NCBI RefSeq assembly: GCF_000485595.1
Contig: NW_014577274.1
Span: forward strand, 110,496 to 174,495
Direction of reading: 5' to 3'
Length of the DNA stretch: 64,000 nt
DNA from: Priapulus caudatus
Taxonomy: Eukaryota; Priapulida; Priapulimorpha; Priapulimorphida; Priapulidae
In this document: positions 36,180-46,845 of the stretch, in pieces
How the letters are laid out: each line of letters starts with the position of its first letter
Position numbering within the stretch: the stretch's first letter is position 1
The notes under the pieces: model-generated
What the model saw: only the letters and a program-made list of their open reading frames with translations
Database searches by the model: none
Told to the model about the DNA's origin: nothing
Program-made: the position numbers and the translations under genes

Positions 36180-39100
36180 ATGAGTAAAGACATAATTAAG
36201 ATTTTGACGTGGAACATTAACGGCATCAGAGCCACTAAATTACCACTAAAGGATGTATTGAATGATCTGGATGCAGATATTATTTGTTTTCAAGAAACAA
36301 AAATAACGAGTAAGCATGCAACACACACTAACTTAAGTAGTACACATGTCTACGCATAACACATTTGGTCTATATGAGCATGATAAGCTCCACCATACAA
36401 TCAATCATGGCAGTGCCTCCTGCTCCGGTAACCCGCTAACCGGACCGTGAGTTCTTTTGGCTGGTGCTCAAATTTGACTTCCCTGTGCCCTAACCCTAAC
36501 CCAGGCTTCTCCCTACGTTGCGCAAACCGGGCGCGCCCGCCCCGTTTGGGAAAACTCCCCCTCCCCGTTTCAATCGTTGCGCCACGTTTAAATTATTTCC
36601 GCCCCGATTAAAAAAAAATCATTTTATTATTATTTTTTTAATGGGAATGGCTACATGAGGAACAGGCTGAGTGAGTCAGCTTTGGAGGCGCTGCTGCTAC
36701 TGGCAATTGAGGGGCCACCTTGGCAAGAATTCCCATTCGACCCACTGGCAGCAAGAACAAGTCCGCACCTGCAGCTACAGCACACACGCATCTATTGACT
36801 ATATATAACAACGTTATATATAGTTGTTATAGTAGTTATAGTAGCTATAGTTGTTATAGTAGTTATATATAACTATATATAATGTTGTTATATATAGTCA
36901 ATAGATGCCTGTGTGTTGTAGCTGCAGGTGCGGACTTGTTCTTGCTGCCAGTGATTCGACCAGGCCCCCGGACCCCCCTAGTTTCCCCCCCTTACGTGTC
37001 TGGTAGCACCATCCCCTCCATTTCTCCGGCTCGTATAATGTAGAGCAGTGCAGGCAATAGTGTCAAACTCACAATTATGTATGGCACTTAACAACACCAC
37101 CCTGTTCCCCCACAAGTCAAAATATGTAGAATACACCCTGCTAATCACTTAATTGTTTGTTCTAGGAGATCTACTAGATGAAGCTACCGCTGTCGTCGAT
37201 GGCTTCAATTCCTACTTTAGCTTCTCGCTCGTCCGTAGCGGTTACAGCGGTGTTGCAACATACTGCAAGGATCACGTGACCCCTGTCAGAGCAGAAAATA
37301 AATTGTCTGGCTTGTTGACGGCTGGAAATGATGCTAGTAGTGACACCATAGGTTACTATGGCAATCTAGAACAGTTCACAGAGGAGGAGCTAAAATGTCT
37401 TGACAATGAAGGCCGTGCCGTTATGACAGAGCACAAAATTCGGTAAATTGTAGACATAACACGATAAGTCGACTTAATTGTAAGCTGGAATTATTTATTC
37501 AAACATGTGTTTACCAGGCATCTCTATTGAAAGGACACCTATCTATAAAAGACACTGGGCAATTCTTTGAGTGGAAGTTATACAGTAAAAGAAACTGTTG
37601 AATAGACGTCTGGCCAAAAAGAAAACATGAGATTTCCTTTCAGTGACCCTTGTATACAGGCTTGACTGTATATAGAGTAGTAATATTAATTTTAACCTAG
37701 GAAATATTAATTTTAGTCAGGAATTCACTCCTAAACAAGTTCACGGCACACGCGAATTGTGTTTTGCAAGCTATTGGAATGTTGGGATATGTTATACCAT
37801 TATAATTTATTACTTGCAGTGGACAGGATGGTGCTGAGAATAGTCTGGTAGTGATCAATGTTTATTGCCCACGAGCGGACCCTGAACGTGAAGACAGGAA
37901 ATCCTACAAGCTCAGATTTTATCAACTGCTGCAGATTAGGGCAGAAGCTCTTCTAAACTCTGGCAGGTATGTAGTTGTGCATGGGAGACGGTGCCTAATG
38001 GAATTGTAAATTCCATATTAATTAAACGTTTATAAATGTGCTTGACAAAATCATTATATCTGCGAGCATGTCTTAAAAAGAGTTTCCAAGTAGATTAACC
38101 CCATTTGGTTACAATTCACCTTTGCACTGTTTGTGTCGTACTTGCAGGCACGTTGTCATAGTAGGTGATGTGAACACGTCTCATAAGCCGATTGACCATT
38201 GTGATCCAGCTCAGTGTAAGGTATGTACGCACCACGCACACATATTTTTTTAATATATAGCACATGACACAAGCAAATGTTTTTAACTTTCTATAAAAAT
38301 CTATTGAGTGCTTATTTGGGTACCGCTGTACATGTCTCATATATGCGAAAAGTGGACGCTCATTCTCATTTTCACAAGTGTTAAATACCTAATCTTTGGT
38401 ATCTTTGGTAGGCCTTTGCATCTCACCCTGGGCGAAAGTGGCTGGATGGTTTTCTGTGGACACCTGAAAAGGAAGGCACGCAACCAGGCACCACTAACAA
38501 CGACCGATCGTGCGAATGGCCACCAGGTGTCGCAGCCAAACGATTCGTGGACTGTTTCCGATTCTTACACCCGACCGTGCAGGGCGCCTTCACCTGCTGG
38601 TCCACGGTGACCGGAGCTCGCCAAACCAACTACGGAACGCGAATAGATTACATTTTCGCCGACCGATGTCTCGCGACGACAGCGCTGGTCGACTGTGACG
38701 TTTTGCAGCACGTTCAAGGATCGGACCACTGTCCGGTCAAGGCAACATTCAACGCTGACGTGGTAGCGGCTAACAATTGCCCGAGTCTGTGCACAAAGTA
38801 CGGTTTCTCTGGAAAACAACAGAAGCTGGCAGAATTTTTCCCCAAGACTCACGAGCGTGCAGTCGCGCAGCCACTGGACGTTGGCACAACCGCTATAGCG
38901 CGCGATCGAAAGCCACAGTCAAAGCAGCAATCGCGGAATCCGGCCGAACACGCACGCAAGAAGGCGAAGATAGAGACTGGAAAACAAAGAACGCTCGCAG
39001 GTTTCCTATTGAAAGGGGCAAAGAAACTGGATGCGGTTGATTCATCGCAGCTCACAGTTGCCAAGCAGATCATTTGGAAAGACGTGCTTAACGGTGGATC

Positions 39101-39563
39101 TGAAACAATCACCGGCACTCGGGTACAAAGCACACTCACCTCTACGAGGAGCCAGTATGGTGTTGACACGAGAAACAATGCATTGACTAACGAGCTCTAT
39201 TTCAGCGTTCGCGGCGAGTGCAATGGACAAAATGGTGCCGATAACGCTGACGTAGCAGCGGCAGCTGCAGGAAATCGCGGCAAGGATCCGGCGTCGAACG
39301 TTCACTGTGCGGCCGACGCTCCTGCTCCTGCGGCCGCTGCAAAGTCGCAAGCTGCTCAGTGGAAGGGCCTCCTGCGTGGCCCGCCGCCGCCTCCAGTCTG
39401 TAGAGGTCACGGCGAGCCGTGTGTGCTGCGAACCGTGAAGAAGTCGGGACCAAACGTGAACAGGCAGTTTTTCGTCTGCGCCCGACCCGAGGGTCACAAG
39501 TCGAACAAAGAAGCGAGATGTGAACACTTTAAATGGGTCACCAAACCGAAGAAATATTTGTGA
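36180..39563 (+). CDS. APEX2: DNA-(apurinic or apyrimidinic site) endonuclease 2
   Basis: APE2 is a nuclear exonuclease III-family enzyme that removes 3' blocked ends and acts in ATR-Chk1 signalling after oxidative damage. Five exons join to 592 residues: 36180-36309, 37166-37442, 37820-37966, 38148-38220, 38412-39563, all GT/AG with agreeing phases. Catalytic motifs seen: TWNINGIR (residues 10-17), CFQETK, SGYSGVATYCKD, GDVNTSHKPIDH and GSDHCPV (near 312-318). The C-terminal region has two PCNA-binding motifs, QQKLAEFF (345-352) and QRTLAGFL (401-408), and a GRF zinc finger (CRGHGEPCV...RQFFVCARPEG...CEHFKW, about 539-585). It is longer than human APE2 (518). The poly-A signal AATAAA is at 39707. 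Four introns separate the exons, the largest 856 bases. Confidence 0.96.
36743..36953. mobile_element. hAT-like non-autonomous element in APEX2 intron 1
   Basis: The inverted ends start CACTGGCAGCAAGAACAAGT and pair over about 65 bases with the right end. Both sides carry the 8-bp direct duplication ATTCGACC (36735-36742 and 36954-36961), the target-site length of hAT transposons. The centre is TTATAGTAG-type repeats. Confidence 0.85.
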
Positions 39564-39706
39564 ATAGTGTCAAAACTAACAGTAGGCAAGCAACTGTTGG
39601 CAACTACCACCTAACATACTATACAGTTCTGTTTAGGTATTACTGTGAATATGTCATGATGTAAATAGCAATGTTAATTTTCTGAGATAAAAATGGGCAA
39701 CCTGTG

Positions 39707-39712
39707 AATAAA
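39707..39712 (+). terminator. APEX2 polyadenylation signal
   Basis: AATAAA, 144 bases after the APEX2 stop codon. Confidence 0.7.
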
Positions 39713-39812
39713 ATTACCTTTTTTAACTTGTGTACATTGTTTCTGCAGTGTCATACCGTCCGTTATTCAACCGATAGATAAACAATACCAAAATTGTAAT
39801 TAGCTAACAAAT

Positions 39813-39818
39813 TTTATT
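39813..39818 (-). terminator. Likely SLC25A3 polyadenylation signal
   Basis: AATAAA on the minus strand (TTTATT on the plus strand), 780 bases after the SLC25A3 stop and about 100 bases from the APEX2 signal. This makes the two genes closely tail-to-tail. Confidence 0.5.
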
Positions 39819-40597
39819 GTGGGTTGACTGTGATAATCACACCAGCAAATTTAACAGTGATAGTAGTAAAATTTACATTTACTAGAACAAAAACACCGGA
39901 ATAACAAAACTTGTGCATGATTCTTCTGTGCAAGATTTGAGAAGATTGGTCCCATCTAGATCAGACACGGTGAGGTCAATAAAACTCATTTTCGGAATGA
40001 TGTATAGTAACCCTAACCATACCTGGAATGTTATTAACATTTTGCCACTTGAAAACAGCTGTCTATGTCCCCAAAACAGTATTGCCAGTAGCAGTTAATG
40101 GAGGTCTAGGGTTTAAATCCTGGAATGCTGACGTCAATTATATACATTTCTCTAGCTTCGAGTGAAAATATATCCGATCGTCTGTGAAATGTGAATTATA
40201 AAAGAGCTTCGAACACAGCCATTTTAATTGATATGGTAGTAGAATTATTGGTCATATTAAACACGTTGCTATCGATCCATTACTGTACATATTTTAGCCT
40301 CTCCTTTTCTGTAAAATCTGTAGAAAAACAACTTGCATGCTAGCAAAAGTACATGATGTTAAACCATTGTGATCATTTACACTTGAATCAATTTAATATA
40401 TTGATCAAATATATTTGATATAATGGACGGATGCTGGTCACACGATGGCCCACTCAAAGCAATCTAGATACGGCACCCTCACCAATTTACATTTACCGTC
40501 TGCATGTACTGTGACCTGAATGTTGCTGGGTAAATACGCACGGCCAACTAACTTTGTCCCTCGTCACGCCCGAGATACAGCTAGAGTCGGCAATGAC

Positions 40598-43453
40598 CTA
40601 TTTTTCTATCGCAAGCTTGGCTTTCAAGCTCTCGGGCATCTCCGGCGGCGGCGGACGCGGGAGTCTGAAGACAACCTTTACCGAGTCATAGATGAACCAC
40701 TGCAGGGCCGTCAGCGTTCCGATCATGATGATTCTGGGACCCAATCCCTTCCACAGTCCTGCAGCACGAGCATAAACATTTTTGTCAGCAATCTCATATT
40801 CAACACAAAACCGAAATTACATGCGCATTTTGACAATTCAGTATATGGAATCAATGGAACGTGAACACAGATACTGGTCACTATCGATAAGGATTACGGG
40901 AACTGTAAAATCCGTTTCACAACAGGCAGTTATCACACATACACGCTTCACTGTACATACTGTTAAAAACCTATTTACCTTATCTTTATGTTAGTTTAAG
41001 TATCTTATATTTCCTTACCTGCCCATCCCAGCTCTTTCGCAATAGATACTGCTGTGCTTCCCTTAGATTGGTTGAGCTTTGACACAATAGTATCAGCAGG
41101 GTGGGACACAAGTGCACAAAATACTCCAGCTGTAAGACAGAGGAAAAAACAATTTTATTATAAGCATGTCATTTTTGATAACAATCCTCATAATGAAATA
41201 AAAATAACGACAGGATTTTTCATCTCCTCAAAATTTACCACACGAATGACACCAACAGTCTCTTCATTAACAGACACAGGCAGACAGAGCAATTTGAACT
41301 TGCATTTGTTTTTAAATAGGAATACTTCTCTGAGCACTTACCAATGTAGCCTCCAGCAAAGGTGACAACAAGCTGCTCGGGTTTGCTCATTTCTGACCTT
41401 GGCTTCGGTACGACGTATTTGTACAAGAACTCAACTGTACGCTCAAATGCTGCAAACTTCATCATAGTGTATGGAATCTGTCTGGCCCACAGCGGTGGCA
41501 GGCCCTTGTAGAACCTACGAAAGGCAATATTTTTATTTATCATTTACATACACAAATATCATTGATATGAAGGTATATGCAGTGCAAACAAACATTCATT
41601 CGCACAGCATTATTATAAGTTGGGGAGTCAAGATAGAAGTACACGTACCATCTCTAGGTACATCGAGACCAGTTAAAACCACGAACCGGCACTAATTATG
41701 CTTGCTACTCACTGGTGCCATCTAGTGTCAGTTTCTTGAAAATTGTGAATTTGCTGTCATCAAGTTCAGACACCCGAGGACATTTCCAGAAGTCTTCCAG
41801 GTCTAACACAGCATGATCGTTAGACGTCTAAGCCCAACACGTCGCACTAAGCTAAGGTTTCGTCGTACTAAGCGTGCTCATGATGCGATGATCGACTTAC
41901 GCGCGAATTCCCTCGTCAGCGTACATCTTGGGCATCGCCTCCCTCATCGTGTTGGCAAAGCCCGGTTGTGTCTGGATCCTCACCTTGGTCGCCTCGAACG
42001 GAGCCAAACCGATGTCGGCAAAGAACTCGGCAGAAGCGCTGGCGGCGAGGTACAGCGAGGTGCGCCACAAGAACGTTTTCTCCTGCAACCGCAGACAAAC
42101 GAACACGAGATTGCAAACATACGTACAAATGTACGAATGACTATAAACGTGAAAAAGATTACGAATTTATAAATGTGTAAATTACCGTTTAAATGTAGTA
42201 CTGTATTGCACAATCGATTATATATGTACAAATAATTATTAACATACTAATGATTATCGAATGGGCAAAATTCGGTCAACTTATAAAGAACTGCGTCAAA
42301 ATGTCTCGGTATAAGTAACGTAACTCATGTAACACAACAAGAAAATGCAGGAATGGGCGATTCAGGCCAACTGTGCAATATGTATCATCACTGCTTTGGT
42401 ATACCTCAGCAGCTAGAAATGATGCATTTTAAACAACGTTGGCAGTGATGCATCGACCATATACAGTCTGACTCACCTCACCAAGCATGTTGCCATATAC
42501 GGTCTTGAAAACTTCATAAAAGCCAAACTTTCCTAAACCTTGGATAGAGTATCCGAAAAATGTGGGTGCCCAACCCTTTGCAAGGCCTCTAAATCCATCC
42601 TCCTTGACAGTCAAACCAAAACCACTGAATACGCCTTTATACTTGGCTGTAAAATAAAATGCAGGGATTACTGTGACAATGTAAGAGGTACCATGGTTAT
42701 GATATAACAAATGTTTTGCCTGTGTGGACCTACATTCACTAATTTAACAAGCCTGGCAATAATTATATTTTGTGAGTATATTGTGAGACAACCGTTTTTA
42801 TCAAACCAGTTTATCTCACACTCGTGAAAAAATTATACCCTACCCTTGTGGAGGATAAAATTTCCATCACTTAACACCTAAGATAATCTGGTCTCCGAAC
42901 AGATAGTAACAGATACTGATAACCTTTAAGAGATCCTCCAAATACCAGAATGAATGAATAAACGAAACCAACAATGGTATCATAACAAATATGCTATTTA
43001 TTGTTGCTTATAAAGGTGATTCTGTGCACTCTAGAAGTGCTTACTCATACATACCAGGGTCGACCTGTATCCGACACTTCACCAGATCGAGAGGGACGAC
43101 TGCAGTGTGTGTGATGCCACAGCTGAGAATACCACCGAATCCACAAAGAGCATAGTACTTCATTGAGCCAAACTCACAGCTATTGTCCTCTGAAAAGCAG
43201 ACATTTAATATTACACGCACATCTTCCCATATATAATAGACACATAGACGTATACACGCACGCATAACAACATTGCTCTGATTCGCCAATATATTTCAGC
43301 TAATCGCAAAATAATTTTACGAGCACCCATAGTCGACTGCAACTTACCCTTTAGCGGCTCTACTGGTGCAAGCGAAGCATCACATCTGGCCTGGAATTGA
43401 CTTGTGAAGGGGCTAGACTTCACAGCCTTCAGTATTTCTTCCATGCTGCGCAT
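40598..43453 (-). CDS. SLC25A3: Mitochondrial phosphate carrier
   Basis: This inner-membrane carrier imports phosphate with a proton for ATP synthesis. Seven exons join to 345 residues: 43348-43453, 43055-43189, 42477-42646, 41901-42082, 41342-41514, 41019-41129, 40598-40758, all with GT/AG borders and agreeing phases. The three repeats of the SLC25 fold show their signatures: VVPLDLVKCRIQVDP, LAPFEATKVRIQTQPG and VSHPADTIVSKLNQSKG. Other diagnostic segments are LWRTSLYLAASASAEFFADI, IPYTMMKFAAFERTVE and TLTALQWFIYDSVKV with a RLPRPPPPEMPESL tail. The start at 43453 (MRSMEEILKAV) follows a possible acceptor (AATAG), so a non-coding first exon is likely further upstream. There is a single form of the alternatively used phosphate-carrier exon here. 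Confidence 0.97.
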
Positions 43454-44189
43454 TTTTTTGAGCTATTTGGGACGTCTACCTCCTACAATTAGGCAAACAC
43501 TGGCATAAGTGGCTTAGTTTACGAATTAACACACTAGCGTCTGAAATTGCCTGGGATTAACTTTGCAGACCCGACACAGGTACTCTCTACAATAATAGCT
43601 AGTTCATTAACAGTTCCAACCTTATCTATTTTCAACCAAACTCTTAACATCATATTCATTCATTTTTCTGTTTTCAAGCATGTTCATGGCATATGTTTTA
43701 CAATACCCTCAAATGCCTGCCATAAAATACCATTTTTGTCAAGGCCGATGAAAACCATGTCACGGGGTCTACAAAAATAGCAGTTGCAACCGTCAATGGC
43801 CTCCAGCATTTGTAAGTAGATATATTAACTTTCTTAACCTTTACTATAATAAAATCAACTTATCGTGGTCAGGATTAAAGAAAGAGATAAGTTCAATACG
43901 CTAAACAACTGCGTAGCTGAATAATCACAAGATATTAAATTCATAACCTCCCGAACACTGGCATGACATTGGAACATTTCGACACTAGGAACTGACAGTG
44001 ACAGTGCAACCTATATTGTAACTTGTATTACTACTACTAGACAATAGTACAACAGAATAACAAGCAACAAAGAAGAAGCCGGTCTTGATATCAATATATG
44101 TCCTCAAAGTCAGTTCACTGTCACTGACTGAGTCAATGCAAGTTCATTGCTCATGATAAAATGAATTGATAGGAGCCTATCTACTATCT

Positions 44190-44530
44190 AGGCTCTAGTA
44201 CTATAGTCGGTTCAAGGATAGAGAACATGAGTCCAATAAATGGTTAGGGTTAGGATTAGGGGGTTACCATTAGGGTTAGGATTAGGGGGTTACCATTAGG
44301 GTTAGGATTAGGATTAGGGTTAGGGTTAGAGTTAGGGTTAGAATTAGGGTTAGGGTTAGGTTTAGGCACATTGGTTTTATTGGGACCCATGTTCTCTATC
44401 ATTGGGCCCTATAGTCCGCGTTCATTAACTGCCGCAGGCCATCAATAACCTGCGCCAAAAACCTGACCATAAAGGCCATTTAACGCCCTGCGGCAGTTAA
44501 TGAACGCGGGCTATAGTACTAGAGCCTAGA
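44190..44530. mobile_element. Nested inverted repeats with a TTAGGG core
   Basis: Outer pair: GGCTCTAGTACTATAG (near 44190) and its reverse complement near 44512. Inside: an element at 44217-44401 whose ends start GATAGAGAACATG on both sides and whose centre is about 18 TTAGGG or variant units; then a second palindrome at 44407-44517 with ends starting CCGCGTTCATTAACTGCCGC. The whole set recurs in the second copy near 57,400-57,745 with a different number of TTAGGG units. Confidence 0.75.
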
Positions 44531-44830
44531 GGGCGCAGGCTAGAGCTAGGGCCTATCCGGAGTAATGCCAGTGCCAGTGGCAATGCCAACGAACACGAAT
44601 ACCAACAATAAAACAAACTACAGACAACAGTGTAAGAGGACATTCTCGTGGAATACCGTCGATAATGATTATAGTTCTACTAATAAACATATACACAGTT
44701 GTACTGCTACTTCGGAACAGTTGTGTACTGTATGATTCAACTATTTGATTACGCCGCTGTTGAATATAAACTGGCCAAGATCACTTACCACCATGCAAAA
44801 GGACAGCGAATACGACGAACAGGGATTTTG

Positions 44831-44876
44831 ATTGGTCGATATCGGAAAGGACAGGAAGTGACGTTTGATGACGTCA
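44831..44876 (-). promoter_or_regulatory. Candidate promoter of SLC25A3 (CCAAT, ETS and CRE sites)
   Basis: Within 46 bases: ATTGG (CCAAT box, 44831), AGGAAGTGACG (ETS-type site) and the full palindrome TGACGTCA (CRE, 44869-44876). ETS and CRE pairs are typical of promoters of nuclear genes for mitochondrial proteins. The cluster is kept in the second copy at about 58,045-58,095. It sits 1.4 kb upstream of the coding start, which needs a non-coding first exon. Confidence 0.45.
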
Positions 44877-46054
44877 AATTAACTCTGGTGCCTGCAACGT
44901 TGACGATAGCATCTAATATTGCTATAATATAATATATATTATATTATATATATATATATACGCTATAACCCCATGACCCATACGTATATACACGTATAAC
45001 CCCATAAGGCCATAACATAATAAATATTATTCTTCAGCGTCCATTGAGTTATATGGAAGACGGAGAGAGACAAAATGTTGACAGATCAACTCTGCGGATC
45101 GCAGTAGAAAAACCTTTAATTTTGCAATTAACCAAAAAGAAAGGAAGAAAATTCCAATATGGAATGACGCATAGTTTTTAACAAATCGCCCACCACGCTT
45201 CTCATTTTTTGGGAAAATTACTCTCTCTCTCGCTCTATCATTTTATATTCGCCCCTCACACACGCGCGAGCACGCATGTACGCGGGCACTCATGCACACA
45301 CGCGCGTACGCAGGCACTCATGCACGCACGCCCACACATACACACATGTACATATTATACACGCAGTAACTCGCTATATGAGTGTGAGTATACCTGGATA
45401 CACAACTTTAGAAGGATTCATATCATCTAGAAAAATTAACATTAGTACGTGTCATCACTGTCTGGTCACCCCGCGTATATTATGTAAGCCTAACTAGCAT
45501 GCACAATATACTATTGCAGCTGTTGCCAACACATAGAGTACGAGTTCGTGACTAATGCAGCTGTTGCATTTGGAAAGCTATCATTACATATGCTTATTAC
45601 ACGTGCGCTTATTTGCTGCTAGCTTGGCCTGACAGTGTGGGTGTGGTGCGTGACTGTCTATAGCGAGTGGAAGAAAACAAAGATGTGGTCCTCGTTTGAA
45701 CGCTTGTTGGAAATTCGACATGAGAGTGATATATAGTGAAACGTTGAGTAGTGAGTCTCGGCGTCATATATAGATTGAAACTATGTGAAGCATTGAGGAA
45801 CGAGAGAAAATCAAACACTTTTCAATATGGGATCGTAACACAAACCTTCTTTATCTGTGAACTTTCTTAACAAGACACTAGAAACTAGTGTCGACGCGAC
45901 AGCGTAAATGCTAACTACATTCGTGTGCTGTGACGATGTTGAATCGCAGCTGAAAGAAGCTACAGCGCAGGAACAAGGTCCTAGAGTCAGTGCCCGGCGA
46001 GTCTACGTTACCTAGACGTCATCCACCACGGTGCGCGGAGCGACGCACACAGTG

Positions 46055-46275
46055 TAGCGTAGAGTAGCGTATACACATAACTTACGTATTGCGTACGCAT
46101 AACACACGTATGACGTACGTATAACGTACATACAGCGCATGTATAACGTACCTATTATGCGTACGCATAACTTACGCAAAGCGCACGTATAGCGTACATA
46201 TACTGCGCATCTATAGCATACCTATAGCGTACAAATAGCGTGCCAACAGTGTGCCAATAGTGTACGTATAGGGGG
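46055..46275. repeat. Degenerate CGTATAACGTAC-type array upstream of the LRR gene
   Basis: About 18 imperfect units of 10-14 bases (ACGTATAACGTAC, GCGTACGCATAAC, GCGCACGTATAGC and others) end 50 bases before the LRR gene start codon. The array is kept in the second copy at 59,325-59,525. It could be promoter DNA or a simple repeat. Confidence 0.7.
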
Positions 46276-46321
46276 CTACGTGTGTTCTGAAACGCCCTGC
46301 AATCTCTACAACACCGCCACA

Positions 46322-46773
46322 ATGGTTTCCCGCCGCATCTCACCGTTGCGTCGCCTAACACTGACGCTGACGGTGACGCTGACGCTGACGTTGTTTCTGT
46401 GCGCGCTCGCGGCGGGCTGCGAGAGCGGATATCCGCGCGGAGCGTCGCCGGGCTGCTACGTCTATAACACGCTCGACGACGCGTGGAAGTCGAACTGCGA
46501 GCGACGCAGCCGACTGACGCAGTTCGACGTCCGGCGCATTCCGCGCGACGCGCGCGCGCTCATCATCGAGGGAAACCTGGTGCCCGTCCTCAAGCAGGAG
46601 ACCTTCTACAACGTAGAACTTCCCGCGGTGCTTAATCTCACGCTGAGAAACAACAGCATACAGGTGAGCGCAGATATATACCCGCACCTCTCTTCTTCTT
46701 CTTCTCCTTTCTTTTTCCTCTTCTTTTTGTTTTTTTCTCGTTTTTGTTCTTCTTCTTCCTCCTTTTCCTCTGC

Positions 46774-46845
<72 letters not shown>

